Shown: in pieces, positions 16,690 to 27,983 of the stretch | Layout of the letters: the number at the start of each line of letters is the position of its first letter | Position numbering within the stretch: position 1 is the stretch's first letter | Assembly: GCA_002709005.1 (NCBI GenBank) | Contig: PAPH01000022.1 | Location: 89,753-153,752, forward strand | Source: Hyphomicrobiales bacterium | GTDB taxonomy: Bacteria > Pseudomonadota > Alphaproteobacteria > Rhizobiales > Rhizobiaceae | Reading direction: 5' to 3' | Length of the DNA: 64,000 bases | Made by a program: the position numbers and the translations under genes | The notes under the pieces: model-generated | Seen by the model: only the letters and a program-made list of their open reading frames with translations | The model's database searches: none | What the model was told of the DNA's origin: nothing

Positions 16690-17391
16690 TCAGATCTTCG
16701 TGTTCATCCGGTAGCCGGGCGCATAGGACAGCCGCACCGAGGTGACCGGGGTGTCCTTGTCCCAGGTGATGCGGTCGACCACGAAGAGGGCGGAGCCTTC
16801 GGAGGCATCGAGGAGTTCTGCGAGGCGGGCATCCGCGTTCATTGCGGAAAAGCCGATGTCGCCGCCGGTATAGGGGGCGTGCTGGATCAGCCATTCATTG
16901 GCGCTGACCTGTGAGAAATCAGCGTCTCGGGCCATCGGCAGGAGGTTGATGTTGATCCAGCGGTCCTCATGCAAAAAGGGCCGGTTATCGGCGTAGTGAA
17001 GGCCGGTGACATGCAGCATTTCGGTGCCGCGCGGCAGGCCGAGGCGGCTGGTGAGCGCCAGCGGCGCGGGCGTGACGCGGCTCTCGACGAGGCCGTAGCG
17101 CCATTCGGCGCCGCGCTGTTCCACCTCGAGCCGGATGATCGGGATGTCGAGGATCACGCGGCTCGTCGGGTGCAGCGCCACCCGGGTACCGGCCTTGCGC
17201 CTGCGGTCGAGAAGTCCGGCATCGGCCAGTTCCCGCATGGCGCGATTGACGGTGGCGCGGGCGCAGCCGAATTCCTGGGCGAGATCGGCCTCGTTGGGAA
17301 CGAGACCGCCGGGCAGCCATTCGCGCTCATTGATCCGGCGCAGCAGCTCGGTCTGGATGCCGCGCCAGGAATTGGTGTCTGCAAGCGTCAT
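16690..17391 (-). CDS. hutC: Histidine utilisation repressor, GntR/HutC family
   Basis: 233 residues from the ATG at 17391, which overlaps the hutF stop. The frame is open further upstream but that is hutF sequence. Residues 10-70 form a GntR winged helix (PNEADLAQEFGCARATVNRAMREL). Residues 75-233 form the UTRA ligand domain, with the family segment LHYADNRPFLHEDRWIN. In known systems HutC represses the hut genes and is released by urocanate. The presumed target is the dyad between hutF and hutI at 18774-18789. The gene converges on the HisD-like gene 59 bp away; the spacer shows no strong terminator. Confidence 0.93.
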   Translation of the reverse strand: MTLADTNSWRGIQTELLRRINEREWLPGGLVPNEADLAQEFGCARATVNRAMRELADAGLLDRRRKAGTRVALHPTSRVILDIPIIRLEVEQRGAEWRYGLVESRVTPAPLALTSRLGLPRGTEMLHVTGLHYADNRPFLHEDRWININLLPMARDADFSQVSANEWLIQHAPYTGGDIGFSAMNADARLAELLDASEGSALFVVDRITWDKDTPVTSVRLSYAPGYRMNTKI

Positions 17392-18752
17392 ATCTGGTTC
17401 CTGAGCGAACGCATGGTGTCCCGGTACCGGCGTTCGATCCGGTCGGCGTGGATGTGACGGCCGTCCCTGACCACGTGCCGCCCGGCCGACCATACGTCGG
17501 CGACCATGCGGTCGTCACCCGCGAAGATGTAGCTGTCCAGGATTGCGTCGCCCGTCCGGCCCTCGAGGTCGATCGCCGCGCCGTCGAGCGCCAGAAGATC
17601 GGCATGGGCGCCGGCCTCTATCGTGCCGCTTGCACGGCCCGCCGCCCGCGCACCGCCGGATGCCATCGCATCGAAAAGGCGCCGGCCGGTGGATTTGTCA
17701 GGGGTGGCCAGCGCGGCGCGCGACCCGTCGCGCAGGCGTTGCGAGTAATCGAGCGTCCTGAGTTCCTCGCTGAGCGAAATGCGGATGTTGGAATCCGAGC
17801 CGACGGCGATCGAACCGCCCGCCTCGAACCAGCGGACGCCATCGAAAATGCCGTCGCCGAGGCTCGATTCGGTGATCGGGCAGAGACCGGCGACGGCGCC
17901 GGATTTCGCCAGCCCCTCCGTCTCGTGCGGTTGCATCTGGGTGCAGTGGATGAAGCAGCAGGCCGCGTCGGGGGCGATTTGCTCGAGCACCCACTCCACC
18001 GGCCGTTTGCCATAGGCTGAAACAACTTCCTCGACCTCGGCCACCTGTTCGGCGAGATGCATGTGAAAGGGGCCGCCCGCCACCAGGTCCCACGACCGCG
18101 CGAGATCGGCCGGATCGACGGCGCGCAGGCTGTGCGGGGCGACGCCGATGGCGGTGTCGCCGGGCAGGGACTTCAGATGCCGGGCCGCGTCCTCGTGCAG
18201 CCTGGCGAAACGGTCGAAATCGTTGCCGAAGCGGATCTGGCCGGTGCCGAGTGGACGGTGGTCGCATCCGCCGTACTGGTAATGCACCGGCAGCAGGGTC
18301 AGGCCGATCCCGGTCTCAGCGGCGGCGGCCGCGATGCGTCCCGACATCTCCGCCAGATCGTCATAGGGCACGCCGCCCGGCTGATGGTGCAGGTAGTGGA
18401 ATTCCGCGTTCGTCGCATAGCCCGCCTCGAGCATTTCCATCTGAACGAAGGCCGCGATCGCCTCGACGTCGTCGGGGGTCAGGCGGTCGAGAAAGCGGAA
18501 CATCAGCTGCCGCCAGGTCCAGAAGGTGTCGCGCGGGTCGGGTCCACGCCGCTCGGTCATCCCCGCCATGGCCCGCTGGAAGGCGTGGCTGTGCACGTTG
18601 ACCGGCGCGGGAAGCAGGATGTCGGTCCTGTGACCCTCGGGGGCTGCATTCCCGGTGACTTGCGTGATCCGGCCCTCCGGGCCGATCTCGATGCGGACAT
18701 TCTCCTTCCATCCCTCGTGAAGAAGCGCGTTTCGGGCCCAGATCACCGACAT
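17388..18752 (-). CDS. hutF: Formiminoglutamate deiminase
   Basis: 454-residue amidohydrolase that converts N-formimino-L-glutamate to N-formylglutamate and ammonia, step four of the five-step histidine pathway. Metal-binding motif VNVHSHAFQR has H54 and H56. Further conserved segments are HLAEQ, HCTQM and the SDSNI Asp near the C-terminal third. The start is the ATG at 18752. It pairs functionally with HutG encoded in the divergent operon, so glutamate is released through formylglutamate. It is transcribed with hutC. Confidence 0.95.
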   Translation of the reverse strand: MSVIWARNALLHEGWKENVRIEIGPEGRITQVTGNAAPEGHRTDILLPAPVNVHSHAFQRAMAGMTERRGPDPRDTFWTWRQLMFRFLDRLTPDDVEAIAAFVQMEMLEAGYATNAEFHYLHHQPGGVPYDDLAEMSGRIAAAAAETGIGLTLLPVHYQYGGCDHRPLGTGQIRFGNDFDRFARLHEDAARHLKSLPGDTAIGVAPHSLRAVDPADLARSWDLVAGGPFHMHLAEQVAEVEEVVSAYGKRPVEWVLEQIAPDAACCFIHCTQMQPHETEGLAKSGAVAGLCPITESSLGDGIFDGVRWFEAGGSIAVGSDSNIRISLSEELRTLDYSQRLRDGSRAALATPDKSTGRRLFDAMASGGARAAGRASGTIEAGAHADLLALDGAAIDLEGRTGDAILDSYIFAGDDRMVADVWSAGRHVVRDGRHIHADRIERRYRDTMRSLRNQI

Positions 18753-18762
18753 GTTTCGTTCC

Positions 18763-18791
18763 TTGACAGATTAATATGTGCAGACATATAA
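18763..18791 (+). promoter_or_regulatory. hutIHGU promoter with overlapping HutC-type operator
   Basis: A -35 box TTGACA (18763-18768) and a -10-like ATATAA (18786-18791) are 17 bp apart. Between and over the -10 lies a perfect dyad ATATGT-GCAG-ACATAT (18774-18789). GT-N4-AC spacing matches GntR/HutC-type sites. A repressor bound here would block polymerase, and it lies only 22 bp from the hutF start, so it could also control hutFC. Confidence 0.7.
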
Positions 18792-18826
18792 AACAATAAC
18801 GCAAACATAACAACAGGTGCCGGCCC

Positions 18827-20020
18827 GTGCTCCTCACCCATGCGACCATAGCCACGATGACTGGTGATGAGCCCTACGGTCTCATCCGGAACGGCGCTCT
18901 CCAAATCGAGGCCGGCGCGATCCGCTGGGTCGGCCCCGCAGATGAAGCGCCGCGGGTGGCGGGTGATGAGGAAGTCGTCGACCTCGAAGGCCGGCTGCTC
19001 ACGCCGGGGCTGATCGACTGCCACACCCACATCGTCCATGGCGGCAACCGCGCCGCCGAGTTCGAGATGCGATTGAACGGAGCGAGCTACGAGGAGGTCG
19101 CGCGCGCCGGTGGCGGCATCGTCTCCACCGTCCGGGCCACGCGTGAAGCCGGCGAAGAGCAATTGCTCAAGTCGGCCCTGCCGCGCGTGGATGCCCTTCT
19201 CGCCGAAGGTGTCGCCACCCTCGAGATCAAGTCCGGTTACGGGCTCGACATCGAAACAGAGCTGTCGATGCTCCGCGCCGCCCGCGCCATCGCCACCGTC
19301 CGTCCCGTGCGGGTGAGGACGACCTTCCTCGGCGCTCATGCCGTGCCGTCCGACTATGCCGGCCGCCCCGACGCCTATATCGACGAGGTCTGTCTGCCCG
19401 CGCTGGAAGCCGCGCACGAGGCCGGACTGGCCGATGCGGTCGACGGTTTCTGCGAGGGCATCGCGTTTACGCCGGCGCAGATCTCGCGCGTGTTCGAGAA
19501 GGCCTCGGCGCTGCGCATGCCCGTCAAACTGCATGCCGAGCAGCTTTCGCATCTCGGCGGAACCAGTCTCGCTGCGTCCTGCGGGGCGCTCTCGGCCGAC
19601 CATGTGGAATATGCCGACGAGGCGGATGCCGCAGCGCTGGCCAAAGCCGGCAGCGTCGCGGTTCTACTGCCAGGCGCCTTCTATACCCTGCGCGAAACCA
19701 AGGTTCCGCCGATCGCCGCGTTCCGCGCACATGGGGTTCCGATGGCGGTGGCGACAGACGCCAATCCCGGCACCTCGCCGCTCACCTCGCTGCTTCTTGC
19801 CATGAACATGGCCTGCACCTGTTTCCGTCTCACGCCCGAGGAAGCGCTCGCCGGCGTGACCGTCAACGCCGCCCGCGCGCTCGGCCTCAAGGACGCCGGC
19901 CCGATCCTCCCCGGTCTGCGTGCCGATCTCGCCGTCTGGGACGTCGAGCATCCGGCGGAGCTGTCCTATCGCATCGGGTTCAACCCGCTTCATAAACGCT
20001 ATTTTGGAGATGCCGCATGA
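18827..20020 (+). CDS. hutI: Imidazolonepropionase
   Basis: 397 residues with a GTG start at 18827. Amidohydrolase fold with the metal motif [12 protein letters not shown] near residue 63, the GYGLD segment near residue 140, [11 protein letters not shown] near residue 236 and [10 protein letters not shown] near residue 307. It hydrolyses 4-imidazolone-5-propanoate to N-formimino-L-glutamate, the third step of histidine breakdown, in the cytoplasm. First gene of the + strand hut operon, directly after the promoter/operator. It overlaps hutH by ATGA. Confidence 0.96.
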   Translation: MLLTHATIATMTGDEPYGLIRNGALQIEAGAIRWVGPADEAPRVAGDEEVVDLEGRLLTPGLIDCHTHIVHGGNRAAEFEMRLNGASYEEVARAGGGIVSTVRATREAGEEQLLKSALPRVDALLAEGVATLEIKSGYGLDIETELSMLRAARAIATVRPVRVRTTFLGAHAVPSDYAGRPDAYIDEVCLPALEAAHEAGLADAVDGFCEGIAFTPAQISRVFEKASALRMPVKLHAEQLSHLGGTSLAASCGALSADHVEYADEADAAALAKAGSVAVLLPGAFYTLRETKVPPIAAFRAHGVPMAVATDANPGTSPLTSLLLAMNMACTCFRLTPEEALAGVTVNAARALGLKDAGPILPGLRADLAVWDVEHPAELSYRIGFNPLHKRYFGDAA

Positions 20021-21561
20021 GCGTGCTCGTTCTAACTCCCGGTCACGCGACGCTCTCCGATCTCGAAAAGATCTGGCGCCAGGGGCTGGCCGTCTCGCTC
20101 GACCCGGCGGCCCGCGCCGGGGTCGAGGCAGCGGCCGCCAGGGTCCAGGCGGCGGCAGCCGGTAACGAGGCGGTCTATGGCGTCAACACCGGCTTCGGCA
20201 AGCTCGCCTCCGTCCGGATCGCCGCCGAGGATACCGCCACGCTCCAGCGCAACCTCATTCTGTCGCATTGCTGCGGCGTGGGTGAAACGCTCGACCGCAA
20301 CACCACGCGGCTGATGATGGTGCTGAAGCTTCTCTCCCTCGGTCGCGGCGCTTCGGGCGTCCGCTGGGAGATCATCGCGCTGATCGAAGGGATGCTGGAA
20401 AAGGGGCTCACCCCCGTCGTTCCCTCCCAGGGGTCCGTCGGGGCTTCGGGCGATCTCGCGCCGCTCGCCCATATGACGGCGGTGATGCTCGGCGAAGGCG
20501 AGGCCGAACTTGACGGCGTTGTGCTGCCGTCGGCCGACGCGCTTTCGCGGGCCGGGCTTTCGCCCATCGTACTCGGGGCGAAGGAGGGGCTCGCGCTCAT
20601 CAACGGCACCCAGTTTTCGACCGCGCTCGCGCTCACGGGTCTTTTCGACGCCTGGCGCAACGCCGCTAATTCGATCGTCACCGCGGTGCTCTCGACCGAT
20701 GCGATCATGGGGTCGACCGCACCGCTTCTACCCGAGATCCACGCGCTCCGCGGCCATCCGGGCCAGATCGAGGTTGCGGGAGCGATGCGCGAACTGATGG
20801 AGGGGTCCGACATCCGGGAAAGTCACCGTGAGGGCGACAGCCGTGTACAGGATCCCTATTGCATACGGTGCCAGCCGCAGGTGGTTGGCGCTGCCGTCGA
20901 TCTGTTGCGCTATGCCGGACGCACGCTCGAGATCGAGGCCAATGCTGTCACCGACAATCCGCTGGTGCTGATGGAAGCCGACCGCATCGTCTCGGGCGGC
21001 AACTTCCACGCCGAGCCGGTGGGCTTTGCCGCCGACCAGATCGCGCTCGCCGTCGCCGAGATCGGGGCAATCGCCCAGCGGCGCGTGGCGTTGATGGTCG
21101 ATCCGACCCTGTCCTTTGATCTGCCGCCGTTCCTGACGCCCAAGCCCGGCCTCAACTCTGGCTTCATGATCGCCGAAGTCACCACCGCAGCGCTGATGAG
21201 CGAGAACAAGCATCTCGCCAATCCCTGCACGACGGACTCGACGCCGACTTCCGCCAATCAGGAAGACCATGTCTCGATGGCCGCCCACGGCGCGCGCCGC
21301 CTGATCCGGATGAACCGGAACCTCTCGGTGATCCTCGGCGTCGAACTCCTCTGCGCCGCGCAGGGCATCGGTTTCCGCGCGCCGCTGAAGACCTCGGTCG
21401 TTCTGCAGAAGGTGATCGATACGGTCCGCGCGGAAGTGCCGGCGCTTGAGTCCGACCGCTACATGGCGCCCGACATCGACGCCGCTTCCGCGATGGTCCG
21501 CAACGGCGTTTTGGTCGACGCCGCCGGGATCGGAAGTTTCGACGTGCGGGGCGCGGCATGA
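20017..21561 (+). CDS. hutH: Histidine ammonia-lyase
   Basis: 514 residues. The MIO cofactor tripeptide Ala143-Ser144-Gly145 lies in [11 protein letters not shown], and the N-terminal [10 protein letters not shown] (54-63) holds the catalytic Tyr. The QEDHVSM region near residue 415 is typical. It deaminates L-histidine to urocanate and ammonia, the first committed step. The family length (about 510) is matched. It overlaps hutI and hutG by 4 bp each, so the operon is translationally coupled. Confidence 0.97.
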   Translation: MSVLVLTPGHATLSDLEKIWRQGLAVSLDPAARAGVEAAAARVQAAAAGNEAVYGVNTGFGKLASVRIAAEDTATLQRNLILSHCCGVGETLDRNTTRLMMVLKLLSLGRGASGVRWEIIALIEGMLEKGLTPVVPSQGSVGASGDLAPLAHMTAVMLGEGEAELDGVVLPSADALSRAGLSPIVLGAKEGLALINGTQFSTALALTGLFDAWRNAANSIVTAVLSTDAIMGSTAPLLPEIHALRGHPGQIEVAGAMRELMEGSDIRESHREGDSRVQDPYCIRCQPQVVGAAVDLLRYAGRTLEIEANAVTDNPLVLMEADRIVSGGNFHAEPVGFAADQIALAVAEIGAIAQRRVALMVDPTLSFDLPPFLTPKPGLNSGFMIAEVTTAALMSENKHLANPCTTDSTPTSANQEDHVSMAAHGARRLIRMNRNLSVILGVELLCAAQGIGFRAPLKTSVVLQKVIDTVRAEVPALESDRYMAPDIDAASAMVRNGVLVDAAGIGSFDVRGAA

Positions 21562-22364
21562 ATCCGGTCGCCGTCAGCCGGGGCGACAGCCCCGTCATTC
21601 TCGCCTTTCCGCACACCGGGACGGAGCTCGACGCTGAAACCGCCGCCGCGCTCAACGCCGAGGGCAAGACCCTGCGCGACACCGACTGGCACATCCATCG
21701 GCTCTACGCCGACCTGCTGCCGGGCGTCACGACGGTGCGGGCGCTTTTTCATCGCTACGTGATCGACGCCAACCGCGATCCCTCCGGCGACAGTCTCTAT
21801 CCGGGCATGAACACCACCGGCCTCTGCCCGACGATCACTTTCGACGATGTCGCGATCTATGAGGTCGGTCGGGAGCCGGACGCGGCGGAGATCGCCCGAC
21901 GGCTGGAAACCTGGCACGCGGTCTATCACCGTCAGCTTTCGGCCGAGATCGAGCGGGTGAGAGAAAAGCACGGCGTGGCGATCCTCTACGACTGCCATTC
22001 CATCCGCTCGCACATACCCTTCCTGTTCGAGGGCAAGCTTCCGGATTTCAACATCGGCACCAACAACGGTGCGACTTGCGCGCCTGCACTCGAAACCGCA
22101 GTTGCCGACATCTGTGCGCGCGCGGATAACTTGACCTCCGTTCTCAACGGCCGCTTCAAGGGCGGCTGGACGACGCGCCATTACGGCCGGCCGGAAGAGG
22201 GCGTGCACGCGATCCAGATGGAACTCGCCCAATGCACCCATCTCGCTTCGGAGGAATTGCCCTTCGACTACGATCCGGAGAAGGCCGCCGGGCTGCGCGT
22301 CCATCTCAAAACCATTCTCGAAACCCTTCACGAGCTGGCGCTGTCCGGCGCTCTCGCCCGCTGA
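21558..22364 (+). CDS. hutG: N-formylglutamate deformylase
   Basis: 268 residues of the N-formylglutamate amidohydrolase family. FPHTGTEL near the N-terminus, [10 protein letters not shown] near residue 145 and [12 protein letters not shown] near residue 167 are family segments with likely zinc ligands; [19 protein letters not shown] is the C-terminal signature. It hydrolyses N-formylglutamate to glutamate and formate, the last step of the HutF branch. Its coexistence with hutF confirms the five-step route rather than the formiminoglutamase route. Confidence 0.95.
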   Translation: MNPVAVSRGDSPVILAFPHTGTELDAETAAALNAEGKTLRDTDWHIHRLYADLLPGVTTVRALFHRYVIDANRDPSGDSLYPGMNTTGLCPTITFDDVAIYEVGREPDAAEIARRLETWHAVYHRQLSAEIERVREKHGVAILYDCHSIRSHIPFLFEGKLPDFNIGTNNGATCAPALETAVADICARADNLTSVLNGRFKGGWTTRHYGRPEEGVHAIQMELAQCTHLASEELPFDYDPEKAAGLRVHLKTILETLHELALSGALAR

Positions 22365-22381
22365 CAAGAGGACCAGTCATC

Positions 22382-24064
<1,683 letters not shown>

Positions 24065-24124
24065 CATCGTATAACCCGATATAACCCGGCGCGTCCTCAG
24101 CGTCGGGATCCATGCGAATATCCG

Positions 24125-24155
24125 AACACGGGCGCGGTTCATCCGCGCCCGTGTT
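24125..24155 (+). terminator. Rho-independent terminator of the hutIHGU operon
   Basis: Thirteen-base-pair perfect stem AACACGGGCGCGG / CCGCGCCCGTGTT with a TTCAT loop, followed by TTCGTTTG. Located 60 bp after the hutU stop. Confidence 0.85.
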
Positions 24156-24280
24156 TTCGTTTGCTCACGGGCAAACCCCTGCGCGCCGTCCCTCCGCAAG
24201 TCCCGGGTGACCCGATTCCTGCAACGAAGTGACCCTTATGCGCGGAGGGGTTGCGGCGGCAGGAGCGATACGGGCAAAAG

Positions 24281-24311
24281 TTTACGTGACGTCATAACCT
24301 GAAAGTATAAT
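24281..24311 (+). promoter_or_regulatory. Promoter candidate with LysR-type box before the first peptide ABC operon
   Basis: A perfect TATAAT (24306-24311) has only a weak -35 (TTTACG, 24281-24286, 19-bp spacing), as expected of an activator-dependent promoter. ATAACCTGAAAGTAT (24294-24308) has T-N11-A symmetry and differs by one base from the ATAA-N7-TTAT boxes at 46539 and 63261. It overlaps the -10, so its effect could be repressive. Confidence 0.4.
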
Positions 24312-24531
24312 CCCCGGGGGCGGGGTTGTTTGACCGCCGGCGCGTCCGTCTTCTAGCCTTGACATTGTTCCTTCTGCATCCGTGCAGCATTTCCGGAACC
24401 TCCGAGCGTTTTCCGCCCGGGTGCGCCACCGCCTGACGTCACCCCGCGAAGCAAACGTTCCAATATGACGCGCCGCAAAGGCCGCACCTCCCAAGACAAT
24501 GACGTGGGCAATGCCACCAGAGGACAAAGAG

Positions 24532-26100
24532 ATGAACTTCATTACAAGACGAACCCTGCTCGGCGGCACCGCCGCGCTGGGAGGGCTTGCAGCCCTGGGG
24601 CTGGGCAACATCCCGGCTTTCGCGGACGAGGCAGGCAACAAGGTCCTGCGGCTTCCGCTTGCACGCGCGGCGGGCAATCTCGACCCCCAGCGCTATGTCG
24701 GCATCTTCGCCGTCCAGGAACTGATCTTCGATCCGCTCGTGCAATATACACGCGGCGGGGTGATCGAGCCGGCGTTGGCCGAATCCTGGGATCTCGCCGA
24801 GGACGAGACGTCTGTCACCTTCCATCTCCGCCCGGACGTCACCTTTACCGACGGCGAGAAATGGAACGCGGCATCGATGGTCTGGAACCTCGAACGCTGG
24901 CTGCCGAAGGAAGACTACAACTGGCTGCACATTTCCAACAATCTCGACAGGATCGAGACCGTCGATGACATGACGGTTGCGATCCACTTCACCAAGCCTA
25001 CTCCCACGGCCCTTACCGAGTTCACCTATGTGCGTCCGGTCCGGTTCCTCAGCCCGAAAGCGGTCGATGCGGACGGCACCTATGCCGAACCGGTCGGCAC
25101 CGGCCCGTGGAAGATCGAGAAGGACGCGCCCGAGGGAACCGAACTGGTGCCCAACGAAAATTACTGGGGCACCCGTCCGCAACTCGACAAGCTTTCACTC
25201 GTCGTCATCCCGGATGCGCGCAGCCGGATGTCCGCGCTGCAGGCCGGCGATATTGACGCGATGGGCGGCGCCTTCATCGCCCCGGTCGCGCCCCAGGAGG
25301 CGACCACGCTCAAGGCCAACGGCATCACTGTCGTTACCGACACCGGCACCGACACGATGCTCCTCGGCTTCAATCCGCGCATCGAACTGTTCAAGGACGT
25401 CAAGGTCCGCCACGCCTTCAACCTGCTGATCGACCGGGAAGGCATTGGCGCCGTCCTGATGAAGGGTTTCGCCACGCCGACGATGAACCTCTATCCCGAG
25501 GTCATCGCCTATTCCGGCAAGCGCTATGACGTGCCCAAGCGCGATGTGGAGGCGGCCAAGGCGCTTCTCGAGGAGGCCGGCTGGACGGGCGACGGCATTC
25601 GCTCCAGGGATGGCAAGCCGCTGAAGGTGGAGCTGGTCGTGTCTGAAGACGCGGTCCCCAATTCCCGCGCGCTCGGCGAGGTTCTCCAGGCCGGTTTCGC
25701 CGAAGCCGGGATCGACCTGTCGCTTCGCAACGTCGACCATGCCGCGCGCCACGGCGACATCCCGGAGTTCAAGTACGACCTGTCGCTCTTCGTCACCAAC
25801 GGTGCGCCCTACGACCCCTATAACACGCTGGGCCTGATGATCCTGTCCACCATCCAGCCGGGGACCGACGGCAAGATCTTCGAGGACCCGGAAGTCGATC
25901 CGTTGATCGAGGCGGCGCTCAATGCCCCCGAAGGCGAACGCGAAGCCGCCTTCCAGGCTGTCCTCGACTGGCTGCATGATAACTGGGCTATGGCGCCGCT
26001 CTACCATGCGCAGCGCATCTGGGCGCATAACGACCGGATCAAGGCTTTCGAAATTCCGGCGACGGAATACGAGATGCCGCTCAAGGGCCTTGCCCTCTGA
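24532..26100 (+). CDS. ABC peptide/opine-type substrate-binding protein, Tat-exported
   Basis: 522 residues from the ATG at 24532 (AGGACAAAGAG upstream). A twin-arginine signal is visible: TRRTLLGG at 5-12, then a hydrophobic run ending in AFA near residue 31. The mature protein has the SBP_bac_5 layout: LRLPLARAAGNLDPQ, the LAESWDLAEDETSVTFHLR segment and PVGTGPWKIEKD. This family binds dipeptides, opines, nickel chelates or glycosides. It is the first gene of a complete importer (26168-29973), with a stable hairpin separating it from the permeases. Ligand unknown; the oxidases downstream suggest an N-substituted amino acid or a peptide. Confidence 0.9.
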   Translation: MNFITRRTLLGGTAALGGLAALGLGNIPAFADEAGNKVLRLPLARAAGNLDPQRYVGIFAVQELIFDPLVQYTRGGVIEPALAESWDLAEDETSVTFHLRPDVTFTDGEKWNAASMVWNLERWLPKEDYNWLHISNNLDRIETVDDMTVAIHFTKPTPTALTEFTYVRPVRFLSPKAVDADGTYAEPVGTGPWKIEKDAPEGTELVPNENYWGTRPQLDKLSLVVIPDARSRMSALQAGDIDAMGGAFIAPVAPQEATTLKANGITVVTDTGTDTMLLGFNPRIELFKDVKVRHAFNLLIDREGIGAVLMKGFATPTMNLYPEVIAYSGKRYDVPKRDVEAAKALLEEAGWTGDGIRSRDGKPLKVELVVSEDAVPNSRALGEVLQAGFAEAGIDLSLRNVDHAARHGDIPEFKYDLSLFVTNGAPYDPYNTLGLMILSTIQPGTDGKIFEDPEVDPLIEAALNAPEGEREAAFQAVLDWLHDNWAMAPLYHAQRIWAHNDRIKAFEIPATEYEMPLKGLAL

Positions 26101-26110
26101 GGAACGTGCC

Positions 26111-26135
26111 GGCGCCCGGCCGGAAGCCGGGCGCC
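26111..26135 (+). terminator. Stem-loop after the peptide binding-protein gene
   Basis: Perfect 10-bp stem GGCGCCCGGC / GCCGGGCGCC with a CGGAA loop, ten bases past the stop codon and without a T-run. Likely an mRNA-stabilising or attenuating hairpin inside the operon. Confidence 0.65.
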
Positions 26136-26167
26136 CCTCGCATACATGTCAAGGGTCAGCCAATCAG

Positions 26168-27106
26168 ATGCTGAAAGTCGCAATCAACCGCGGAATGTCG
26201 GCGGCGGTCCTGATCGTCATCGCCTCCATATTCTCCTTCATCATCATCGCGGCATTCCCCGGGAACGTCGCCGCCCTGATCGCGGAACTGCGCGGTGGGT
26301 TCGTCACCCATGACGTGGTGGCAAAGGTCGCCGAGGACTACGGCCTCAACGATCCGCTCCCGGTCCGCTACTTCGCCTGGGTGGGCGACGTGCTGCAGGG
26401 CGATTTCGGACATTCGCTGAGAACGGGGGAGGACGTCTCCGCTGCTATCGTGAAGCGGCTGCAGGCGACATTCATCCTCATCGCTGGCGGGATCACGGTC
26501 ACGCTGATCGTCGGCGTCACCCTCGGCTTCCTCGGCGCCATGTGGCCCAACGGGACAGTCGACCGCATCGTCCGGGTCATCGCCGTCGTCTGCGTCTCGG
26601 TTCCGAAATTCTTCATGGCGGCGATGCTGATCCTTGCCTTCGGCGTAATGATGAACCTGCTGCCGACCTTCGGGTTCCGCGGACCCCTGTCGTGGATCCT
26701 GCCGAGCATCGCCGTCGGCATCGTGCCCGGGGCGCTATTGAGCCGCATCGCCCGCGTCGCGCTCGAGGAGGCGATGAGCCGGCCCTATGTGGTCACCGCC
26801 AAGAGCAAGGGCTTCGGCCGCCGACGGATCATCTTCCGCGATGCCCTTCCCAATATCGTGCCCGTCTGCCTGACAGCGGTTGGCATGGACATCGCCTTTA
26901 TCACCCAGTCCTCCCTGATCATCGAACCCATCTTCTCCTGGCAGGGTGTTGGAGCCTATTTCGTGGAGGCGGCGCGTTTCCGGGATCTTCCCGTGCTGCA
27001 GTCGTGCCTGCTCCTGTTCTCCGTCTTTTTCATCATCGTCAACCTGTCGGTCGATCTCATCGTGATGACGGTGGATCCGCTGCAGCGGCGAGCCGCGAGG
27101 GCCTGA
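26168..27106 (+). CDS. ABC permease, DppB type
   Basis: 312 residues from the ATG at 26168; the frame extends upstream into SBP coding sequence and was trimmed. An N-terminal helix (AAVLIVIASIFSFIIIAAF) is followed by the FGHSLRTGEDV periplasmic segment common to DppB/OppB proteins. About six membrane helices in total. The ATPase-docking EAA loop is near residues 205-225 (AKSKGFGRRRIIFRDALPNI). Forms the importer channel with the next gene, one base away. Confidence 0.9.
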   Translation: MLKVAINRGMSAAVLIVIASIFSFIIIAAFPGNVAALIAELRGGFVTHDVVAKVAEDYGLNDPLPVRYFAWVGDVLQGDFGHSLRTGEDVSAAIVKRLQATFILIAGGITVTLIVGVTLGFLGAMWPNGTVDRIVRVIAVVCVSVPKFFMAAMLILAFGVMMNLLPTFGFRGPLSWILPSIAVGIVPGALLSRIARVALEEAMSRPYVVTAKSKGFGRRRIIFRDALPNIVPVCLTAVGMDIAFITQSSLIIEPIFSWQGVGAYFVEAARFRDLPVLQSCLLLFSVFFIIVNLSVDLIVMTVDPLQRRAARA

Positions 27107-27107
27107 C

Positions 27108-27983
27108 ATGAAGGACTTCATCTCCACGCTCCGCGCCGTCGGCTGGCCCATCAACCTGCTGATCGCCTTCTTCATCTTCATCACGCTCTTCGGTTCGTTC
27201 ATCACACCCTACGATCCCAATGCCCAAGACCTGATGAGCGCCCTGCAGAGCTTCAGCACGAGGCACTGGCTCGGCACCGACAATCTCGGCCGCGACACGC
27301 TCAGCCGCCTCATCTCCGGCGCGCAGACCACGCTGGTGGGCGTCACCATCATCCTCGCCATGGCGGGAACGGTCGGCATGGTCCTGGGGACCATCTCCGG
27401 CTTCTTCGGCCGCTGGGTGGACGAGGTTATCATGCGTCTCGTCGATTTCGGCCTCAGCGTGCCGAGCCTGTTCGTCGCGCTCGCCATCGTCGGCGTGTTC
27501 GGGCCGAGCTACTGGAACATGATCATCGCGCTCTCGATTGCCTGGGTGCCGATCTATGCGCGGCTGACGCGCGGCGTGGTGAAGGCGGCCGTCAACCAGC
27601 CGCATATCGAAAGCCTGCGGGTGCTGGGCGCCAGCCGCACCCGGATCATTGTCCATCATCTCATCCCGGTCGCTCTGGGTCAGGTGCTCATCTATGCGAG
27701 TGCCGATGCGGGCCTTCTCGCGCTCGCCATCGCCAACTTGAGCTTCCTCGGCCTCGGGGTTCAGCCACCCCTTGCCGAATGGGGGCAGATGCTCGTCTCC
27801 GGCATGCCCTATCTGCAGGAAGCGCCACGGCTGGTCATCCTTCCCGGTGTCGCCCTGACCCTCATGGTCGTCGGCTTCAACCTGTTCGGGGAGTCGATCG
27901 CGCTCGCCAAGAACCCCCGTCCCCTGAGCAAGCGCAAACTCGCACTGCGCCGCCAACTCTTCATGAAGGAGAAGGCAGCATGA
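27108..27983 (+). CDS. ABC permease, DppC type
   Basis: 291 residues. The N-terminal helix follows a short cytoplasmic part; the GTDNLGRDTLSRLISGAQ motif near residues 54-71 is the classic DppC/OppC signature. A docking loop with LRVLGASRTRIIVHHLIP is near 166-183. Six membrane helices are expected. It pairs with the DppB-type permease upstream and overlaps the first ATPase gene as ATGA. Confidence 0.92.
   Translation: MKDFISTLRAVGWPINLLIAFFIFITLFGSFITPYDPNAQDLMSALQSFSTRHWLGTDNLGRDTLSRLISGAQTTLVGVTIILAMAGTVGMVLGTISGFFGRWVDEVIMRLVDFGLSVPSLFVALAIVGVFGPSYWNMIIALSIAWVPIYARLTRGVVKAAVNQPHIESLRVLGASRTRIIVHHLIPVALGQVLIYASADAGLLALAIANLSFLGLGVQPPLAEWGQMLVSGMPYLQEAPRLVILPGVALTLMVVGFNLFGESIALAKNPRPLSKRKLALRRQLFMKEKAA

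Larger units (their letters stand above)
24065..24531. other. 467-bp non-coding spacer between hutU and the peptide ABC operon
   Basis: No credible gene. It holds the hutU terminator (24125-24155) and, nearer the next gene, a promoter-like region with TATAAT at 24306-24311. TTGACC and TTGACA also occur (24330-24335, 24359-24364), but without good -10 partners. The remainder shows nothing I can name. Confidence 0.6.

Noticed and set aside
15413..16894. 493-codon open frame on the - strand
   Set aside because: Antisense to the HisD-like gene and the end of hutC; low-complexity product without motifs.
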